DNA of 64,000 nucleotides from Vibrio echinoideorum (GCF_024347455.1 NZ_AP025483.1:2728001-2792000), one strand, 5' to 3'; counted from the stretch's first letter, positions 44,872 to 55,020 are shown. A program made the numbers and translations. Notes: generated from the letters alone by a model not told the origin.

Positions 44872-45500
44872 TGCCAGTTCCTTTGTTTAACGGAAACCGA
44901 AACCGATTTGGTAACACCTGCGGTTGGAATTGAAGCCGTAATGCTGATATCGGTAAGCGTGGTTTTAATCGAGTTCTGCTCTAATAACTGAGCATCAACA
45001 CTGAATGCATCTACCTCGATCAGGCTGTCATCGAAAAGTGAGTAACATCCAGTAACCTGATTAAAAGTAGGAATCGCCTCAGATATAGTGGTGCCCTTCT
45101 CACATATTTTCAGCTTGGTTCCATCTTTCTGATAAACGATATTTCGAATATCTTTGTTTCCGTTTGAGCCCTCTCTGAAGTAGACAAACCCAACGGCAAC
45201 ACCGCCACTCACTTGGATGGTATTGCTCGCTCCAGATAACTTGATTGAGTAACCATTAGAGCCATCGTAGCCCGCTCGTTGGATATCTTCTTTCATGACC
45301 TGCATCGTACTGGTTAGATTTTGCAGCAGTAATAACTCAATGCCTTTATCTTTAGCAATTCTCTGCCCCGTAATGAAGACGCTGCCGATAATCGAAATAG
45401 CGAACACGCCAATCACAGAGGCCACCATTAATTCAATCAGTGATGTGCCTTGTTGCTTCCAAAGAGCTGTCAATCTTGGTTTAACAGGCATCATAGCCAT
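44868..45500 (-). CDS. pilW: Minor pilin PilW-like
   Basis: About 210 residues with a prepilin cleavage site QQG/TSLIELMVASVIGVF and a Glu5-containing hydrophobic helix. PilW acts with PilV, PilX and FimT in starting pilus assembly. The ATG at 45500 (followed by two more at 45494 and 45491) lies inside the end of fimT, with a GAG box upstream; the frame limit at 45509 is a GTG. The 3' end overlaps the PilX-like gene. Confidence 0.83.
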   Translation of the reverse strand: MAMMPVKPRLTALWKQQGTSLIELMVASVIGVFAISIIGSVFITGQRIAKDKGIELLLLQNLTSTMQVMKEDIQRAGYDGSNGYSIKLSGASNTIQVSGGVAVGFVYFREGSNGNKDIRNIVYQKDGTKLKICEKGTTISEAIPTFNQVTGCYSLFDDSLIEVDAFSVDAQLLEQNSIKTTLTDISITASIPTAGVTKSVSVSVKQRNWQ

Positions 45501-45987
45501 ACTGTGCACTCAACTCACCACACACCTTAATTCGCCCCGGCGGGCTGGATAATTTGATCAGAACCCGATCGGTTGAATCCACATTAGGAGCCAGATAGAG
45601 AGTCCCGCGAGAAGGCCTTCCACGAACGCTCTCAAAAGTGATTCTGTCTCCGGTGTAGTTATGAGAAAAAGAAAGGTCGCGAAAGGGTTCGCCCGACAAC
45701 TGCAGTAAGGTTTCTCCTGACAAGTCTTCGGTAGGTTTTAACCAAACAGTCCAATCTCCTGTTGATTGCACTGCATTCTTTTCCATCGAGAAATGAACCC
45801 AAAGATCTTGATTCCTTTTTACTGACTCTGACTTAGCCTGAATTAGAAAACCGTTCAACTCCCCTGCCAACCGTTGCATCTTGACGGTTTGACTGACAGA
45901 ACTAAAACTCGGAGCAGCCGTCGCTATCAGTATCGACAACACCGATACCGTGATTAACAGCTCTAATAAAGTAAACCCTCGAGTCAT
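45481..45987 (-). CDS. fimT: FimT/GspH family minor pilin
   Basis: The 168-residue prepilin starts MTRG/FTLLELLITVSVLSI, a very short leader with a canonical cleavage site and Glu5. The globular part fits GspH/FimT, ending with a Cys pair (VCGELSAQYGYDAC). In some species FimT binds DNA for uptake; whether it does here is unknown. It is the first gene of the minor-pilin operon and is divergent from a PilE-like gene across about 100 bp. Confidence 0.86.
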   Translation of the reverse strand: MTRGFTLLELLITVSVLSILIATAAPSFSSVSQTVKMQRLAGELNGFLIQAKSESVKRNQDLWVHFSMEKNAVQSTGDWTVWLKPTEDLSGETLLQLSGEPFRDLSFSHNYTGDRITFESVRGRPSRGTLYLAPNVDSTDRVLIKLSSPPGRIKVCGELSAQYGYDAC

Positions 45988-46089
45988 TTCCCAAATTCCT
46001 ATGTAATCTGATGCGTAACCGTATTTAATCTTGCGCCGATGCTACCACCGGAGAAAAATAGGCAGAGATATGAAAGGAAACTACTCGCG

Positions 46090-46521
46090 ATGATTCGAAG
46101 AAATATATGCAACAGCAACAACTTAAGTATGAAAGGGATGACATTGATCGAATTATTGCTCGCAGTTGCCATTGTGGGAATACTCGGCGCAATTGCCTAC
46201 CCAAGTTATACAAGCCATTTAATTAAAGCGCATCGAGTCACAGCGATGGCCGACATGACCAAGATTCAACTGGAGATGGAAACACTATACACGGGAAGTT
46301 ACGTGTCGGCAGCGGAGACTATTATTTCAGCAGGGACATGTTTATTTTGCGATACCGACACCAACCGATACACGTTAGCGATTTCAGCCAGTAGCACCAC
46401 CTATTCAATTCAAGCTGAACCGCTTTCTCAACAAGTGAATGATGAGTGCTTAGATTCAACTACCGATAAGTTGGAATTGCACCACTCAGGTGTTTCGGAG
46501 CCAGAAACATGTTGGAAGTAA
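46090..46521 (+). CDS. PilE-like type IV pilin
   Basis: The 143-residue prepilin has leader MIRRNICNSNNLSMKG cleaved before MTLIELLLAVAIVGILGA, with Glu5 present and a C-terminal cysteine pair for the pilin D-loop. Start choice: ATG 46090 has AAGGAAA nine bases upstream; ATG 46129 would leave a three-residue leader and has no clear box. The frame reaches 46039. It lies beside the minor-pilin operon, opposite in direction, as in V. cholerae next to dnaJ. Confidence 0.85.
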   Translation: MIRRNICNSNNLSMKGMTLIELLLAVAIVGILGAIAYPSYTSHLIKAHRVTAMADMTKIQLEMETLYTGSYVSAAETIISAGTCLFCDTDTNRYTLAISASSTTYSIQAEPLSQQVNDECLDSTTDKLELHHSGVSEPETCWK

Positions 46522-46608
46522 CAAGAACAACCACCAAAGGGCTCTAGAATTTATCTGAGAAATATCGATTCTTTCTTATCTGAGCTTCTTTTCTCTGATC
46601 TACAGGTA

Positions 46609-46641
46609 CAAAAAAGCCTGCACTCTGGCAGGCTTTAAAAT
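46609..46641 (-). terminator. Terminator after dnaJ
   Basis: On the minus strand AAAGCCTGCCAG and a matching TGCAGGCTTT arm form a stem followed by six T residues. Confidence 0.88.
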
Positions 46642-46659
46642 TTTCAAATCACTATCTAA

Positions 46660-47808
46660 TTACTTAGTTAGGTCATCGAAGAAGTTTTTAACGCCGCTGA
46701 AGAAACCTTCAGATTTTGGCTTATGTTTGCTCGCCGCTTCGCCACAACATGTTTCTTCGAAATCACGAAGAAGTTGTTTTTGACGGGAGCTTAGCTTAAC
46801 AGGTGTTTCAACCACTAGCTTGACGATTAAATCACCAACACCGCCGCCACGAACGCCTTTCACGCCTTTGCCACGCATACGGAACATACGGCCCGTTTGT
46901 GTCTCTTCTGGCACTTTAAGGTTTACACGGCCATCCAATGTAGGAACTTCAACTTCACCGCCTAATGCAGCCATTGTGAAGCTTACTGGCACTTCACAGT
47001 AAAGGTTGTTGCCGTCACGCTCAAAGATGTTGTGCTCTTTTACATGAACTTGTACGTACAAGTCGCCAGCTGGTGCGCCATGCTCTCCCGCTTCGCCTTC
47101 GCCAGATAGACGAATACGATCGCCAGTATCAACACCAGCAGGGATCTTAACGTTAAGTGTTTTAGTTTTCTGTTTGCGACCTTGACCATGACATGAGTTA
47201 CATGGGTCTTTGATGATCTTGCCTTTACCATTACAAGTAGGACAAGTCTGTTGAACCGCAAAGAAGCCTTGACGCATTTGAACTTGGCCGTGGCCATGAC
47301 AAGTGCCACATGTTTGTGCAGAAGAACCCGCTTTAGCACCGCTGCCGTCACACGTATCACATTCAACAAGTGTTGGTACTTCGATCTCTTTAGAAACACC
47401 ACGAACGGCTTCTTCTAAAGAAAGCTCCATGTTGTAACGTAAATCAGAACCACGCTGTGCACGCGCTTGACCGCCACCACGACGACCACCGCCGAAAATG
47501 TCGCCAAATACATCGCCGAAGATATCGCCGAAATCACCTTGACCACCGCCGCCGAAACCGCCGCCGCCACCCATTCCGCCTTGTTCAAAAGCTGCGTGGC
47601 CGTATTGGTCGTAAGCTGCTTTCTTTTGAGAATCGGTCAGGATCTCATACGCTACTTTTACTTCTTTAAACTTATCTGCTGCGGTGTCGTCACCCTGATT
47701 ACGGTCCGGGTGGAATTTCATCGCTAAGCGTTTGTACGCTTTTTTAATATCGCGCTCTGATGCATCGCGGCTTACGCCTAATACTTCGTAAAAATCACGT
47801 TTTGACAT
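46660..47808 (-). CDS. dnaJ: Chaperone protein DnaJ
   Basis: The 382-residue type I Hsp40 has a J domain with HPD at residues 33-35, a Gly/Phe-rich linker (about 76-118), a zinc-binding region with four CxxCxGxG motifs (about 145-205) and a C-terminal substrate domain. It stimulates DnaK ATPase and delivers clients. It lies 285 bp downstream of dnaK on the same strand, with an ERIC-like palindrome and a small hairpin (GGGCGT / ACGCCC at 47944-47970) between, which may tune dnaJ expression relative to dnaK. Confidence 0.97.
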   Translation of the reverse strand: MSKRDFYEVLGVSRDASERDIKKAYKRLAMKFHPDRNQGDDTAADKFKEVKVAYEILTDSQKKAAYDQYGHAAFEQGGMGGGGGFGGGGQGDFGDIFGDVFGDIFGGGRRGGGQARAQRGSDLRYNMELSLEEAVRGVSKEIEVPTLVECDTCDGSGAKAGSSAQTCGTCHGHGQVQMRQGFFAVQQTCPTCNGKGKIIKDPCNSCHGQGRKQKTKTLNVKIPAGVDTGDRIRLSGEGEAGEHGAPAGDLYVQVHVKEHNIFERDGNNLYCEVPVSFTMAALGGEVEVPTLDGRVNLKVPEETQTGRMFRMRGKGVKGVRGGGVGDLIVKLVVETPVKLSSRQKQLLRDFEETCCGEAASKHKPKSEGFFSGVKNFFDDLTK

Positions 47809-48020
47809 GTTCTAGGTCACCAAAATAATTGCTACTACCGAATGATCACTTCAGCAGTCTGTGTATCAATCTAGATAAAAGTTCTGCCGGCTGAAACGCC
47901 GAATAAAGCTATTATCTAGATCGACAAGTCTAAATACAAATTTACGGGCGTGAGAGTTACCTCTGACGCCCGCAATAATAAGTCTTTGAGACAAATTCCT
48001 AAGCAAATAGCTTGAGTTCT

Positions 48021-48095
48021 AGGAGGAAGCGCGGAGCCTACGTTAGTAGGTGAGCGCTTCCGACAACGAAATCAGGCTACTCTGCAACGAAATTA
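48021..48095. repeat. ERIC-like palindromic intergenic element
   Basis: GGAAGCGC (48025-48032) and GCGCTTCC (48054-48061) enclose a second stem CCTAC / GTAGG. The core GGAGCCTACGTTAGTAGGTGA closely follows the core of enterobacterial ERIC sequences, with different outer arms. It lies between dnaK and dnaJ and abuts the dnaK stop. I recall similar sequence after many Vibrio genes; no second copy was seen in this window. Confidence 0.65.
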
Positions 48096-50006
48096 TTTTT
48101 TGTCTTCTTTAACTTCTTCAAACTCAGCATCAACAACATCGTCGTCTTGCTTAGGTTGTTCACCAGCGTCAGCACCAGCTTGTTCAGCTTGAGCTTTCTG
48201 TTGAGCAATTTCCATTAGCTTTTGAGCTGCTTGCATAAGTTCTTGAACTTTAGCGTCGATAGCTTCTTTGTCGTCACCAGACTTAACTGATTCTAGAGCT
48301 TCGATAGCTGCTTCGATTTTCGCTTTATCTTCTGCAGGTAGAGCTTCACCAGCTTCTTCTACTTGCTTCTTAGTGCCGTGAATCATTTGGTCAGCTTGGT
48401 TACGTGCAGTTACTAGCTCTTCGAACTTTTTGTCCGCTTCTTTGTTAGCTTCTGCTTCTTGTACCATTGCTTCGATCTCATCCTCAGACAAACCGCCTGA
48501 TGCTTGGATTGTGATCTTCTGCTCTTTACCCGTTGCTTTATCTTTAGCAGATACGTTCAGGATACCATCAGCATCTAGGTCGAATGTTACTTCAACTTGT
48601 GGCATGCCACGTGGTGCTGGTTGGATACCTTCTAGGTTGAACTGACCAAGAGACTTGTTGTAAGTCGCTTGCTTACGTTCACCTTGAAGAACGTGGATAG
48701 TTACTGCGCTTTGGTTGTCTTCAGCTGTAGAGAACACTTGATCCGCTTTAGTAGGAATAGTTGTGTTTTTCTCGATAAGCTTAGTCATTACGCCGCCCAT
48801 CGTTTCGATACCGAAAGATAGAGGAGTAACGTCTAGAAGAAGAACGTCTTTAACTTCACCAGCTAGTACACCACCTTGAACAGCAGCACCCATTGCAACA
48901 GCTTCGTCAGGGTTCACGTCTTTACGTGGCTCTTTACCGAAGAATTCAGTTACTTTAGCTTGAACCATAGGCATACGAGTTTGACCACCAACTAGGATAA
49001 CGTCAGTGATTTCGCCTACAGATAGGTCAGCATCTGCTAGAGCAACTTTTAGTGGCTCAAGAGAACGTTGAACTAGGTCTTCAACTAGAGACTCAAGCTT
49101 CGCACGAGTCACTTTGATGTTCATGTGCTTAGGACCAGTCGCATCAGCAGTAACGTAAGGTAGGTTTACGTCAGTTTGAGTAGTAGAAGAAAGCTCGATT
49201 TTCGCTTTTTCTGCTGCTTCTTTAACACGCTGCATTGCTAGTGGATCAGATTTAAGGTTGATACCTTGCTCTTTCTTGAACTCATCTACTAGGTAGTTGA
49301 TCATGCGGTTATCGAAATCTTCACCACCAAGGTGAGTGTCACCGTTAGTTGAAAGAACTTCGAAAGTCTTCTCGCCTTCTACTTCATCGATCTCGATGAT
49401 AGAGATATCGAATGTACCACCACCAAGGTCGTATACAGCGATAGTGCGATCACCACCTTGCTTGTCTAGGCCGTAAGCCAGAGCAGCAGCAGTTGGTTCG
49501 TTGATGATACGTTTAACATCTAGACCAGCGATACGGCCAGCATCTTTCGTTGCTTGACGTTGAGCATCGTTGAAGTAAGCAGGAACAGTAACAACTGCGC
49601 CAGTTACTTCTTCGCCTAGGAAGTCTTCAGCTGTTTTCTTCATTTTCTTAAGAACTTCAGCAGATACTTGAGGAGCAGCCATTTTTTGGCCTTGCGCTTC
49701 AACCCATGCATCACCGTTATCAGCTTTAACAATGTTAAAAGGCATGATTTCGATATCGCGCTGAACTTCTTCATCTTCAAAACGACGACCGATTAAACGC
49801 TTAATTGCGTACAGCGTGTTTTGAGGGTTAGTCACCGCTTGACGTTTCGCAGGTTGTCCAACTAGCGTCTCGCCTTCAGTGTATGCGATTACCGATGCTG
49901 TTGTGCGTTCGCCTTCAGCATTTTCTAGTACGCGTGGTTTGTCACCGTCAAGAACAGCAACACAAGAGTTAGTAGTACCTAAATCAATACCAATGATTCG
50001 ACCCAT
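48093..50006 (-). CDS. dnaK: Chaperone protein DnaK
   Basis: The 637-residue Hsp70 has the N-terminal ATPase signature [12 protein letters not shown], the phosphate-binding [12 protein letters not shown] and VGGQTRMP segments, the conserved linker [11 protein letters not shown], and an acidic EEVKEDKK end. It folds and protects proteins with DnaJ and GrpE. A sigma-32-like promoter lies just upstream. It is unusual that grpE does not adjoin it: an alginate lyase and a symporter lie between. Confidence 0.98.
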   Translation of the reverse strand: MGRIIGIDLGTTNSCVAVLDGDKPRVLENAEGERTTASVIAYTEGETLVGQPAKRQAVTNPQNTLYAIKRLIGRRFEDEEVQRDIEIMPFNIVKADNGDAWVEAQGQKMAAPQVSAEVLKKMKKTAEDFLGEEVTGAVVTVPAYFNDAQRQATKDAGRIAGLDVKRIINEPTAAALAYGLDKQGGDRTIAVYDLGGGTFDISIIEIDEVEGEKTFEVLSTNGDTHLGGEDFDNRMINYLVDEFKKEQGINLKSDPLAMQRVKEAAEKAKIELSSTTQTDVNLPYVTADATGPKHMNIKVTRAKLESLVEDLVQRSLEPLKVALADADLSVGEITDVILVGGQTRMPMVQAKVTEFFGKEPRKDVNPDEAVAMGAAVQGGVLAGEVKDVLLLDVTPLSFGIETMGGVMTKLIEKNTTIPTKADQVFSTAEDNQSAVTIHVLQGERKQATYNKSLGQFNLEGIQPAPRGMPQVEVTFDLDADGILNVSAKDKATGKEQKITIQASGGLSEDEIEAMVQEAEANKEADKKFEELVTARNQADQMIHGTKKQVEEAGEALPAEDKAKIEAAIEALESVKSGDDKEAIDAKVQELMQAAQKLMEIAQQKAQAEQAGADAGEQPKQDDDVVDAEFEEVKEDKK

Positions 50007-50053
50007 CAGGCTTTCTCCGAATAAATTCTATTTAGTTTTTTGCTATACCCACT

Positions 50054-50082
50054 ATGTGGGGGGTGGTAATCAGGGATTCAAC
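50054..50082 (-). promoter_or_regulatory. Heat-shock (sigma-32-like) promoter of dnaK
   Basis: On the minus strand a GTTGAA box is followed after 14 bases by CCCCCACAT, close to the sigma-32 consensus CTTGAA-N13/14-CCCCATNT, and lies about 50-75 bp upstream of dnaK. Confidence 0.7.
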
Positions 50083-50307
50083 CCTAATACACAAAATTAA
50101 AGTGCAAATGTATTTTGCTTTCGTATGCACCATAGATAAGGGCTGCAAACTGGTTTTCAAGGGAAATAGGTAAAATAAATCTAATTTTCCTTCTATCTTT
50201 CTACTTAATGATAAAAAGTGGCTTACCCCTTATCATTTAAGGTCGAAAGTTGGCACATTCACGAGCTCAACTTCACAAATGAAATCTCTGCCATATTCCA
50301 TTTAACG
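50083..50307. other. Intergenic region between dnaK promoter and alginate lyase terminator
   Basis: AT-rich sequence with no gene and no convincing structure. It may contain vegetative promoters of dnaK on the minus strand. Confidence 0.3.
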
Positions 50308-50340
50308 AAAAAAAGACCTTCGCATGGAAGGTCTTTTTCA
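50308..50340 (-). terminator. Terminator after the alginate lyase gene
   Basis: AAAAGACCTTC and GAAGGTCTTTTT pair around a six-base loop, with T-runs on both strands. Confidence 0.88.
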
Positions 50341-50392
50341 AATAGAGATTAGTAAAAAGCTAATGATTCAGTACTATTATTGGTTCGCAATA

Positions 50393-51430
50393 TTATTGAT
50401 TGAGAATTAACTGATAGAAGCTTACTTGTGTGTAGTCACCCGCTTCCATACCACGCCATTCACATGCCGAGCTCGACTTCTTAGTGTTGCATTGGTTGTA
50501 TGCACCCGCTTTGAAGTACATCCAATCTTGACCATAGCCAAGATCAACGTCGTGCCCCTGATATTTACCTTTCGCCAAATCAACATCATAGGTCTTCACA
50601 ACGGGATCCGCTGAGTTTGGATTCTTAGTAAACGTTAAGTGCATGATGTTATCTTTAATATTTACATCATATGAAAACACTTCACCCAATTTAATGCCAT
50701 CACTAGGATCAGAACTGCCCTTTTTCAAATTGTATTGACCAAATACGTCATGGCGGATGTCTTTACGAAGTTTCTTACCGTTTTCGTCTTTCGCATTTTT
50801 CAGTTCTTTAGGCGGATTAAGTTCATAGTTCCACGTTAACGATCCATGTTCGTGCTCTGGTAATTTACGGTAAACAATTTTCAGAGGTTCATTGTCTGAG
50901 CCATGGATTTGACCAATAACGACTGAGAATGCGCCTGTCTTTTTATAGTTACCACTGGTGCTCACCTGATCAACAGAAAGCGTTGCTGTCATTTGCCCGC
51001 CGATAGAACCAAACTCTTCAGCATTTTTATGGCTTGAAATAGCAAAGTTATTACTCGGTGCAGAGTAGCTGTCAGATAGCATCGCTCTTAGCTCACTACG
51101 CGTGTTTTTGCTGTTCGGCGTTGTTGGTGCTGTATTAGGAGCCACGAAGACCATCGCTCCAGATTCTTTATCTGTATAGAACCATTCAGGGTGAACGTAA
51201 GGGGTGTCTACATTCGACAATTCCTTCTTACCTATCTCTAGCGTTTTACCTTTTCTAGACCCTTCAGTAGTCAACTCAGGCAAGTTAATTTTCCACTTAG
51301 ATAAGTCGAAGTTTTGCGCAGGGGCTTTTGCCGGGTCAAGATTAAACTGTTGGCCGATATCGAGATTTGAAGCGAGAGTTGGAGTAGCGAAAAGAGCAGC
51401 CGTCAGTAAGCTAAGGTAAGACAACTTCAT
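50393..51430 (-). CDS. Alginate lyase, polysaccharide lyase family 7
   Basis: The 345-residue secreted enzyme has a signal peptide cleaved near TLA/S (residue 20). The PL7 catalytic motifs are in order: RSELR (111-115), QIH (174-176) and YFKAGAYNQ (305-313). It cleaves alginate by beta-elimination; the QIH form is usually linked with polyguluronate or mixed specificity (family knowledge). Two cysteines near the C-terminus flank residue 318 and may form a disulfide. AAGGAAA precedes the ATG. It has its own terminator and lies between dnaK and a DAACS transporter, away from any alginate-use cluster seen here. Confidence 0.92.
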   Translation of the reverse strand: MKLSYLSLLTAALFATPTLASNLDIGQQFNLDPAKAPAQNFDLSKWKINLPELTTEGSRKGKTLEIGKKELSNVDTPYVHPEWFYTDKESGAMVFVAPNTAPTTPNSKNTRSELRAMLSDSYSAPSNNFAISSHKNAEEFGSIGGQMTATLSVDQVSTSGNYKKTGAFSVVIGQIHGSDNEPLKIVYRKLPEHEHGSLTWNYELNPPKELKNAKDENGKKLRKDIRHDVFGQYNLKKGSSDPSDGIKLGEVFSYDVNIKDNIMHLTFTKNPNSADPVVKTYDVDLAKGKYQGHDVDLGYGQDWMYFKAGAYNQCNTKKSSSACEWRGMEAGDYTQVSFYQLILNQ

Positions 51431-51479
51431 TATTTGGTTTCCTTTATATTGTCAGAATGTAGGTTCCCAAAAAGAATAA

Positions 51480-51496
51480 AATAATATTGTATTATT
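51480..51496. promoter_or_regulatory. Palindrome upstream of the alginate lyase gene
   Basis: AATAATA-TTG-TATTATT is a perfect inverted repeat 50 bp upstream of the start codon. It may be an operator for a repressor of alginate genes, or only part of an AT-rich promoter. A weak CRP-like TGTGATCGAAGTTAAA follows at about 51500-51515. Confidence 0.4.
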
Positions 51497-51631
51497 ATTT
51501 GTGATCGAAGTTAAATATTGAAAACTGATGGTCGTTCCGGTTCAAATAAAGATAAACAATGAGACTTAACACCAACTCCCTCCTCTTTTGAACAACTCAC
51601 CCAATAACACCAAAGTACAGACCAACAGACA

Positions 51632-51663
51632 CAAAAAAGCCCCGCTCTAATTGAGCGAGGCTT
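51632..51663 (-). terminator. Terminator after the DAACS symporter gene
   Basis: On the minus strand GCCTCGCTC and GAGCGGGGC pair with one mismatch around AATTA and are followed by six T residues. Confidence 0.85.
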
Positions 51664-51688
51664 CTAATTATCGAATCTTAATTAAGAA

Positions 51689-52963
51689 CTATGCTTCTGC
51701 TTTCTTTAGTTCAGCTTCTTCGCTAGCTTCAACGCCGATTTCGTTTTCAGATTTCGCTACGATAGTGTTAACCGCAGTATCACCAACAACGTTAGAAGAA
51801 GTACAGAACATGTCACAGATACGGTCAACAGCAGCAACAATCGCTAGACCTTCTGGTGGCAAACCTAGTTGGTGTAATAGAACACCGACCATAACAACAC
51901 CGCCACCAGGAACACCACCAGCACCGATAGACAGTAGCAAGATAGTTAGACCTAGAGTAAAGATGTCAGCAGTATTGATTGGCTGACCAAATGCGTTTGC
52001 GACGAACATAGTTGCTAGTGCGATGTAGATAGATACACCAGACATGTTCATTGTTGCACCTAGTGGTACACCGAAACCTGCCACTGACTTAGATACGTTC
52101 AGTTTGTCAGTTAAAGTACGCATTGTTACTGGAATTGTAGCGTTCGAACTTGCAGTCGATAGTGAGAAAAGGATTTGCTCACGAGTTGCACGTAGGAACT
52201 GCTTTGGAGAAATACCAGTGAATGAACCAACCATCATTGGGTAGAAGAAGAAAATCCAGAACACAAGCATTGCCACAACAAGCGCTACATAGCCAGCAAC
52301 TGACATTAGCGTGTTTGCATCAAGTGTTGCACCTAGTTGAATCATCAGAGCAAATACACCGTATGGCGCAAGGCTCATTACTAGGCCGATAAGCTTCATC
52401 ATGATTTCGTTAGCCATCTTGAATGTCTTGATAGCCGGGCCACCACGAGAATCAAGAGCTTGGATAGCAAGACCAGTCAGAATAGCCATGAAGATGATTT
52501 GTAGCATGTCGCCACTTGCAAATGCTTCTACAGGGTTGCTAGGAACGATGTTAACAACAAGAGAGAAGATATCTGGCGTTTCAGTTGTTGTAAGCGCAAT
52601 TGTCTCAGAAACTGTACCCGCTAGATTCGCACCAGCACCCGGTTGGAAAATAAGACCAATCGTTAGAGCAGCAGAAATCGCGATGATGGTGTTAATAATG
52701 TAAAGACCAAAGGTTTTACCACCAAGACGACCAAATGAACGAATATCTTTTAGCTCAACGATACCGCAAACAATAGATACGTATACAAGAGGTACTACAA
52801 GCAACTTGATAAGTGATACGAACATACCACCAGCACCTTCAGCAGCGCCGAGTAGATACGTATCAAAAATAGCAATGCCACTGAATAGGTACTGAATAGC
52901 AGTACCAATAATAAGGCCGGCAAACAAGCCTACAAAAATCTTACTTGAGAGCGATTTATCCAT
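51689..52963 (-). CDS. Dicarboxylate/amino acid:cation symporter (DAACS family)
   Basis: The 424-residue membrane protein has the GltP/DctA topology: about eight helices with the serine-rich SLSTASSNATIPVTMRTL hairpin, the VPLGATMNMSGVSIY segment and the GAGGVPGGG hairpin near the C-terminus. It co-transports glutamate, aspartate or C4-dicarboxylates with sodium or protons. GGAGAA six bases upstream fixes the start at 52963 (MDKSLSSKI); the frame reaches 53074 without support. The C-terminal tail is rich in Glu and Ala. It stands between alginate lyase and grpE. Confidence 0.9.
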   Translation of the reverse strand: MDKSLSSKIFVGLFAGLIIGTAIQYLFSGIAIFDTYLLGAAEGAGGMFVSLIKLLVVPLVYVSIVCGIVELKDIRSFGRLGGKTFGLYIINTIIAISAALTIGLIFQPGAGANLAGTVSETIALTTTETPDIFSLVVNIVPSNPVEAFASGDMLQIIFMAILTGLAIQALDSRGGPAIKTFKMANEIMMKLIGLVMSLAPYGVFALMIQLGATLDANTLMSVAGYVALVVAMLVFWIFFFYPMMVGSFTGISPKQFLRATREQILFSLSTASSNATIPVTMRTLTDKLNVSKSVAGFGVPLGATMNMSGVSIYIALATMFVANAFGQPINTADIFTLGLTILLLSIGAGGVPGGGVVMVGVLLHQLGLPPEGLAIVAAVDRICDMFCTSSNVVGDTAVNTIVAKSENEIGVEASEEAELKKAEA

Positions 52964-53235
52964 CGTTCTTCTCCAGTTTGTTGTGTTTAAAAATTGTACT
53001 TTTATAGTTATATATGCGACTAAAATCGCCATATCGCAGTGGATTTTACATACAAAGATAACAATTAAAAGCATTTATTTACAAAAACATTACAAGTGTG
53101 ACATCAAAACATTTCTTAATTAACAACCAGTTTCATAATATAAAACTCTAAATCGTTGATCTGGATAAAATAAAAAGAACGACATTCTTAATGCGATTTT
53201 GATGACTATTTACGTGGACTCTCAAGTTACAGGCA
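52964..53235. other. Intergenic promoter region of the DAACS gene
   Basis: Very AT-rich sequence between the symporter and the terminator downstream of grpE; it must contain the symporter promoter. No gene, repeat or clear operator was seen. Confidence 0.3.
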
Positions 53236-53268
53236 TAAAAAAAGAGAGGCATATGCCTCTCTTTTCAT
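53236..53268 (-). terminator. Terminator after grpE
   Basis: AAAAGAGAGGCATATGCCTC-type symmetric stem: AAGAGAGGC and GCCTCTCTT pair around ATAT, with T-runs on both strands. Confidence 0.87.
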
Positions 53269-53355
53269 TTCACGTTAACCAGTGAATTATTTTGCCGCCG
53301 CTATTTTCTTACTTCACAATTGCAATAATCAACTGCTCAGCAAACGGCAACTCAA

Positions 53356-53937
53356 TTACTTAGCAACCATTACCATTGCAGGGCGAATAACACGGCCGTT
53401 AAGCTCGTAGCCTTTCTGCATAACAAACATCACCGTGTTTGACTCGTGGTCTGGGCTTTCTTGGATAGACATGGCTTGGTGGTATTCAGGATTGAATACT
53501 TCACCTTCAGGGTTGATCTCTGTAAGACCAAATTTAGCCACTGTGTCTACGAAAGTTTTGTGAGTTAGCTCAACACCTTCAAGAATCGGCTTAACCGCTT
53601 CGTTCTCAGCATCCGCAGCTTGTACTGCACGCTCTAGGTTATCGATAACAGGTAGTAGGCCTTCAGCGAATTTGTTTAGCGCGTATTTACGTGCTTTATC
53701 CACTTCTTGTTCAGTACGACGACGCATATTCTCAACTTCAGCCTTTGCGCGAAGAACAGAATCTTGCTGCTCTTTCACTTTAGACTCGCTAGAAAGCAGT
53801 GCAGCTTCTAGTTGAGCAATTTTTGATTCCTGCTCATCAGCCGCGTCTTCATTCAGTTCAGCTTCTTCAACTTTCTCAGCTTCAGCAATGATCTGATCTA
53901 GCTCTTCTTCGGTTACTTTGTTTTCTTCGTTGCTCAT
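53356..53937 (-). CDS. grpE: Nucleotide exchange factor GrpE
   Basis: About 194 residues with an acidic N-terminus, a long coiled coil (about 40-90) and a C-terminal beta domain ending [14 protein letters not shown]. GrpE releases ADP from DnaK. GGAGATATC precedes the ATG at 53937, and the N-terminal [13 protein letters not shown] is typical; the frame limit at 54021 has no support. A near-perfect sigma-32 promoter lies about 100 bp upstream. The gene is divergent from nadK. Confidence 0.96.
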   Translation of the reverse strand: MSNEENKVTEEELDQIIAEAEKVEEAELNEDAADEQESKIAQLEAALLSSESKVKEQQDSVLRAKAEVENMRRRTEQEVDKARKYALNKFAEGLLPVIDNLERAVQAADAENEAVKPILEGVELTHKTFVDTVAKFGLTEINPEGEVFNPEYHQAMSIQESPDHESNTVMFVMQKGYELNGRVIRPAMVMVAK

Positions 53938-54030
53938 GATATCTCCAGAATTCGTTTTCAATGCAAGTGACTGGCGTATTTGCGCCTCAAATTGATATAA
54001 AACACTCGCATAGACGTTCAACTTGCCTTT

Positions 54031-54059
54031 ATTATGGGGATGAAGAATTTTGATTCAAG
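54031..54059 (-). promoter_or_regulatory. Heat-shock (sigma-32) promoter of grpE
   Basis: On the minus strand CTTGAA is followed after 14 bases by CCCCATAAT, a very close match to the sigma-32 consensus, about 95-120 bp upstream of grpE. Confidence 0.82.
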
Positions 54060-54080
54060 CCTAATTCGTTTGGAAACCGT

Positions 54081-54965
54081 ATGAAAAAGCCATTTGAAGT
54101 CATCGCCATTATTGGTAAACCTCGAGATCAGCAAGCAATTCAGACTCATAGAGAGATCTATCAGTGGTTAAGTACTGAGGGTTATCAAGTGTTTGTTGAT
54201 GACAGACTCGCCACTATTTTAGACGATATCCCACAAGAACATTTTTCTAGCCTGATTGAATTGGGTAAACGTGCCGATCTCGCGATTGTAGTGGGTGGTG
54301 ACGGAAATATGCTCGGTGCCGCTAGAATCTTGTCACGTTTCGATATTTCAGTCATTGGTGTTAACCGAGGTAACCTTGGCTTTCTTACCGATCTCAACCC
54401 TGAAAACTTCCAGAGCGCGCTTACTGATGTGCTAAAGGGAGAGTTCATGGAAGAAGAGCGATTCTTACTTGAAACTGAAATTCACCGTCATGGCCAAATA
54501 AAAAGCCACAATGCGGCACTTAACGAAGCCGTACTTCACCCCGGCCAAGTCGCACGCATGATCGAGTTTGAAGTGTATATCGATGACAGCTTTGCCTTCT
54601 CACAACGTTCTGATGGTTTGATCGTTTCAACCCCGACAGGTTCAACCGCCTATTCACTTTCTGGTGGTGGCCCTATTTTGTCATCAAGCCTCAATGCAAT
54701 ATCATTAGTGCCAATGTTTCCGCATACCCTTTCAAGCCGCCCACTAGTGGTTGATGGAAAGCGTCGCATCAAGCTGATCGTATCACCGGATAATCGCGGA
54801 ACTCAGGAAGTGAGCTGTGATGGCCAAATCTCATTGCCCGTTTCCCCTGGCGATGAGATCCATATTTATCAAAGCCCGAATGTGCTCAAGCTTATCCACC
54901 CTAAAGACTACAACTACTATCATGTCTTACGTAACAAGTTAGGCTGGTCGAGTAAGCTGTTCTAA
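54081..54965 (+). CDS. nadK: NAD kinase
   Basis: The 294-residue enzyme phosphorylates NAD to NADP with ATP. The GGDGN motif is at residues 72-76, and the conserved [17 protein letters not shown] segment is around residues 180-196. It is divergent from grpE over 143 bp, the same order as in other Vibrio and enterobacteria, and is followed by recN. A terminator separates it from recN. Confidence 0.96.
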   Translation: MKKPFEVIAIIGKPRDQQAIQTHREIYQWLSTEGYQVFVDDRLATILDDIPQEHFSSLIELGKRADLAIVVGGDGNMLGAARILSRFDISVIGVNRGNLGFLTDLNPENFQSALTDVLKGEFMEEERFLLETEIHRHGQIKSHNAALNEAVLHPGQVARMIEFEVYIDDSFAFSQRSDGLIVSTPTGSTAYSLSGGGPILSSSLNAISLVPMFPHTLSSRPLVVDGKRRIKLIVSPDNRGTQEVSCDGQISLPVSPGDEIHIYQSPNVLKLIHPKDYNYYHVLRNKLGWSSKLF

Positions 54966-55020
54966 CGAATAAACAGTTCTAAGAAAATAGTCTGTTCAAA
55001 GCCAACAACAAACCATTTTG

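Noticed and set aside
47040..47402. Second minus-strand frame of 120 codons inside dnaJ
   Set aside because: It is the shifted frame through the zinc-finger region of dnaJ and carries no signal of its own.
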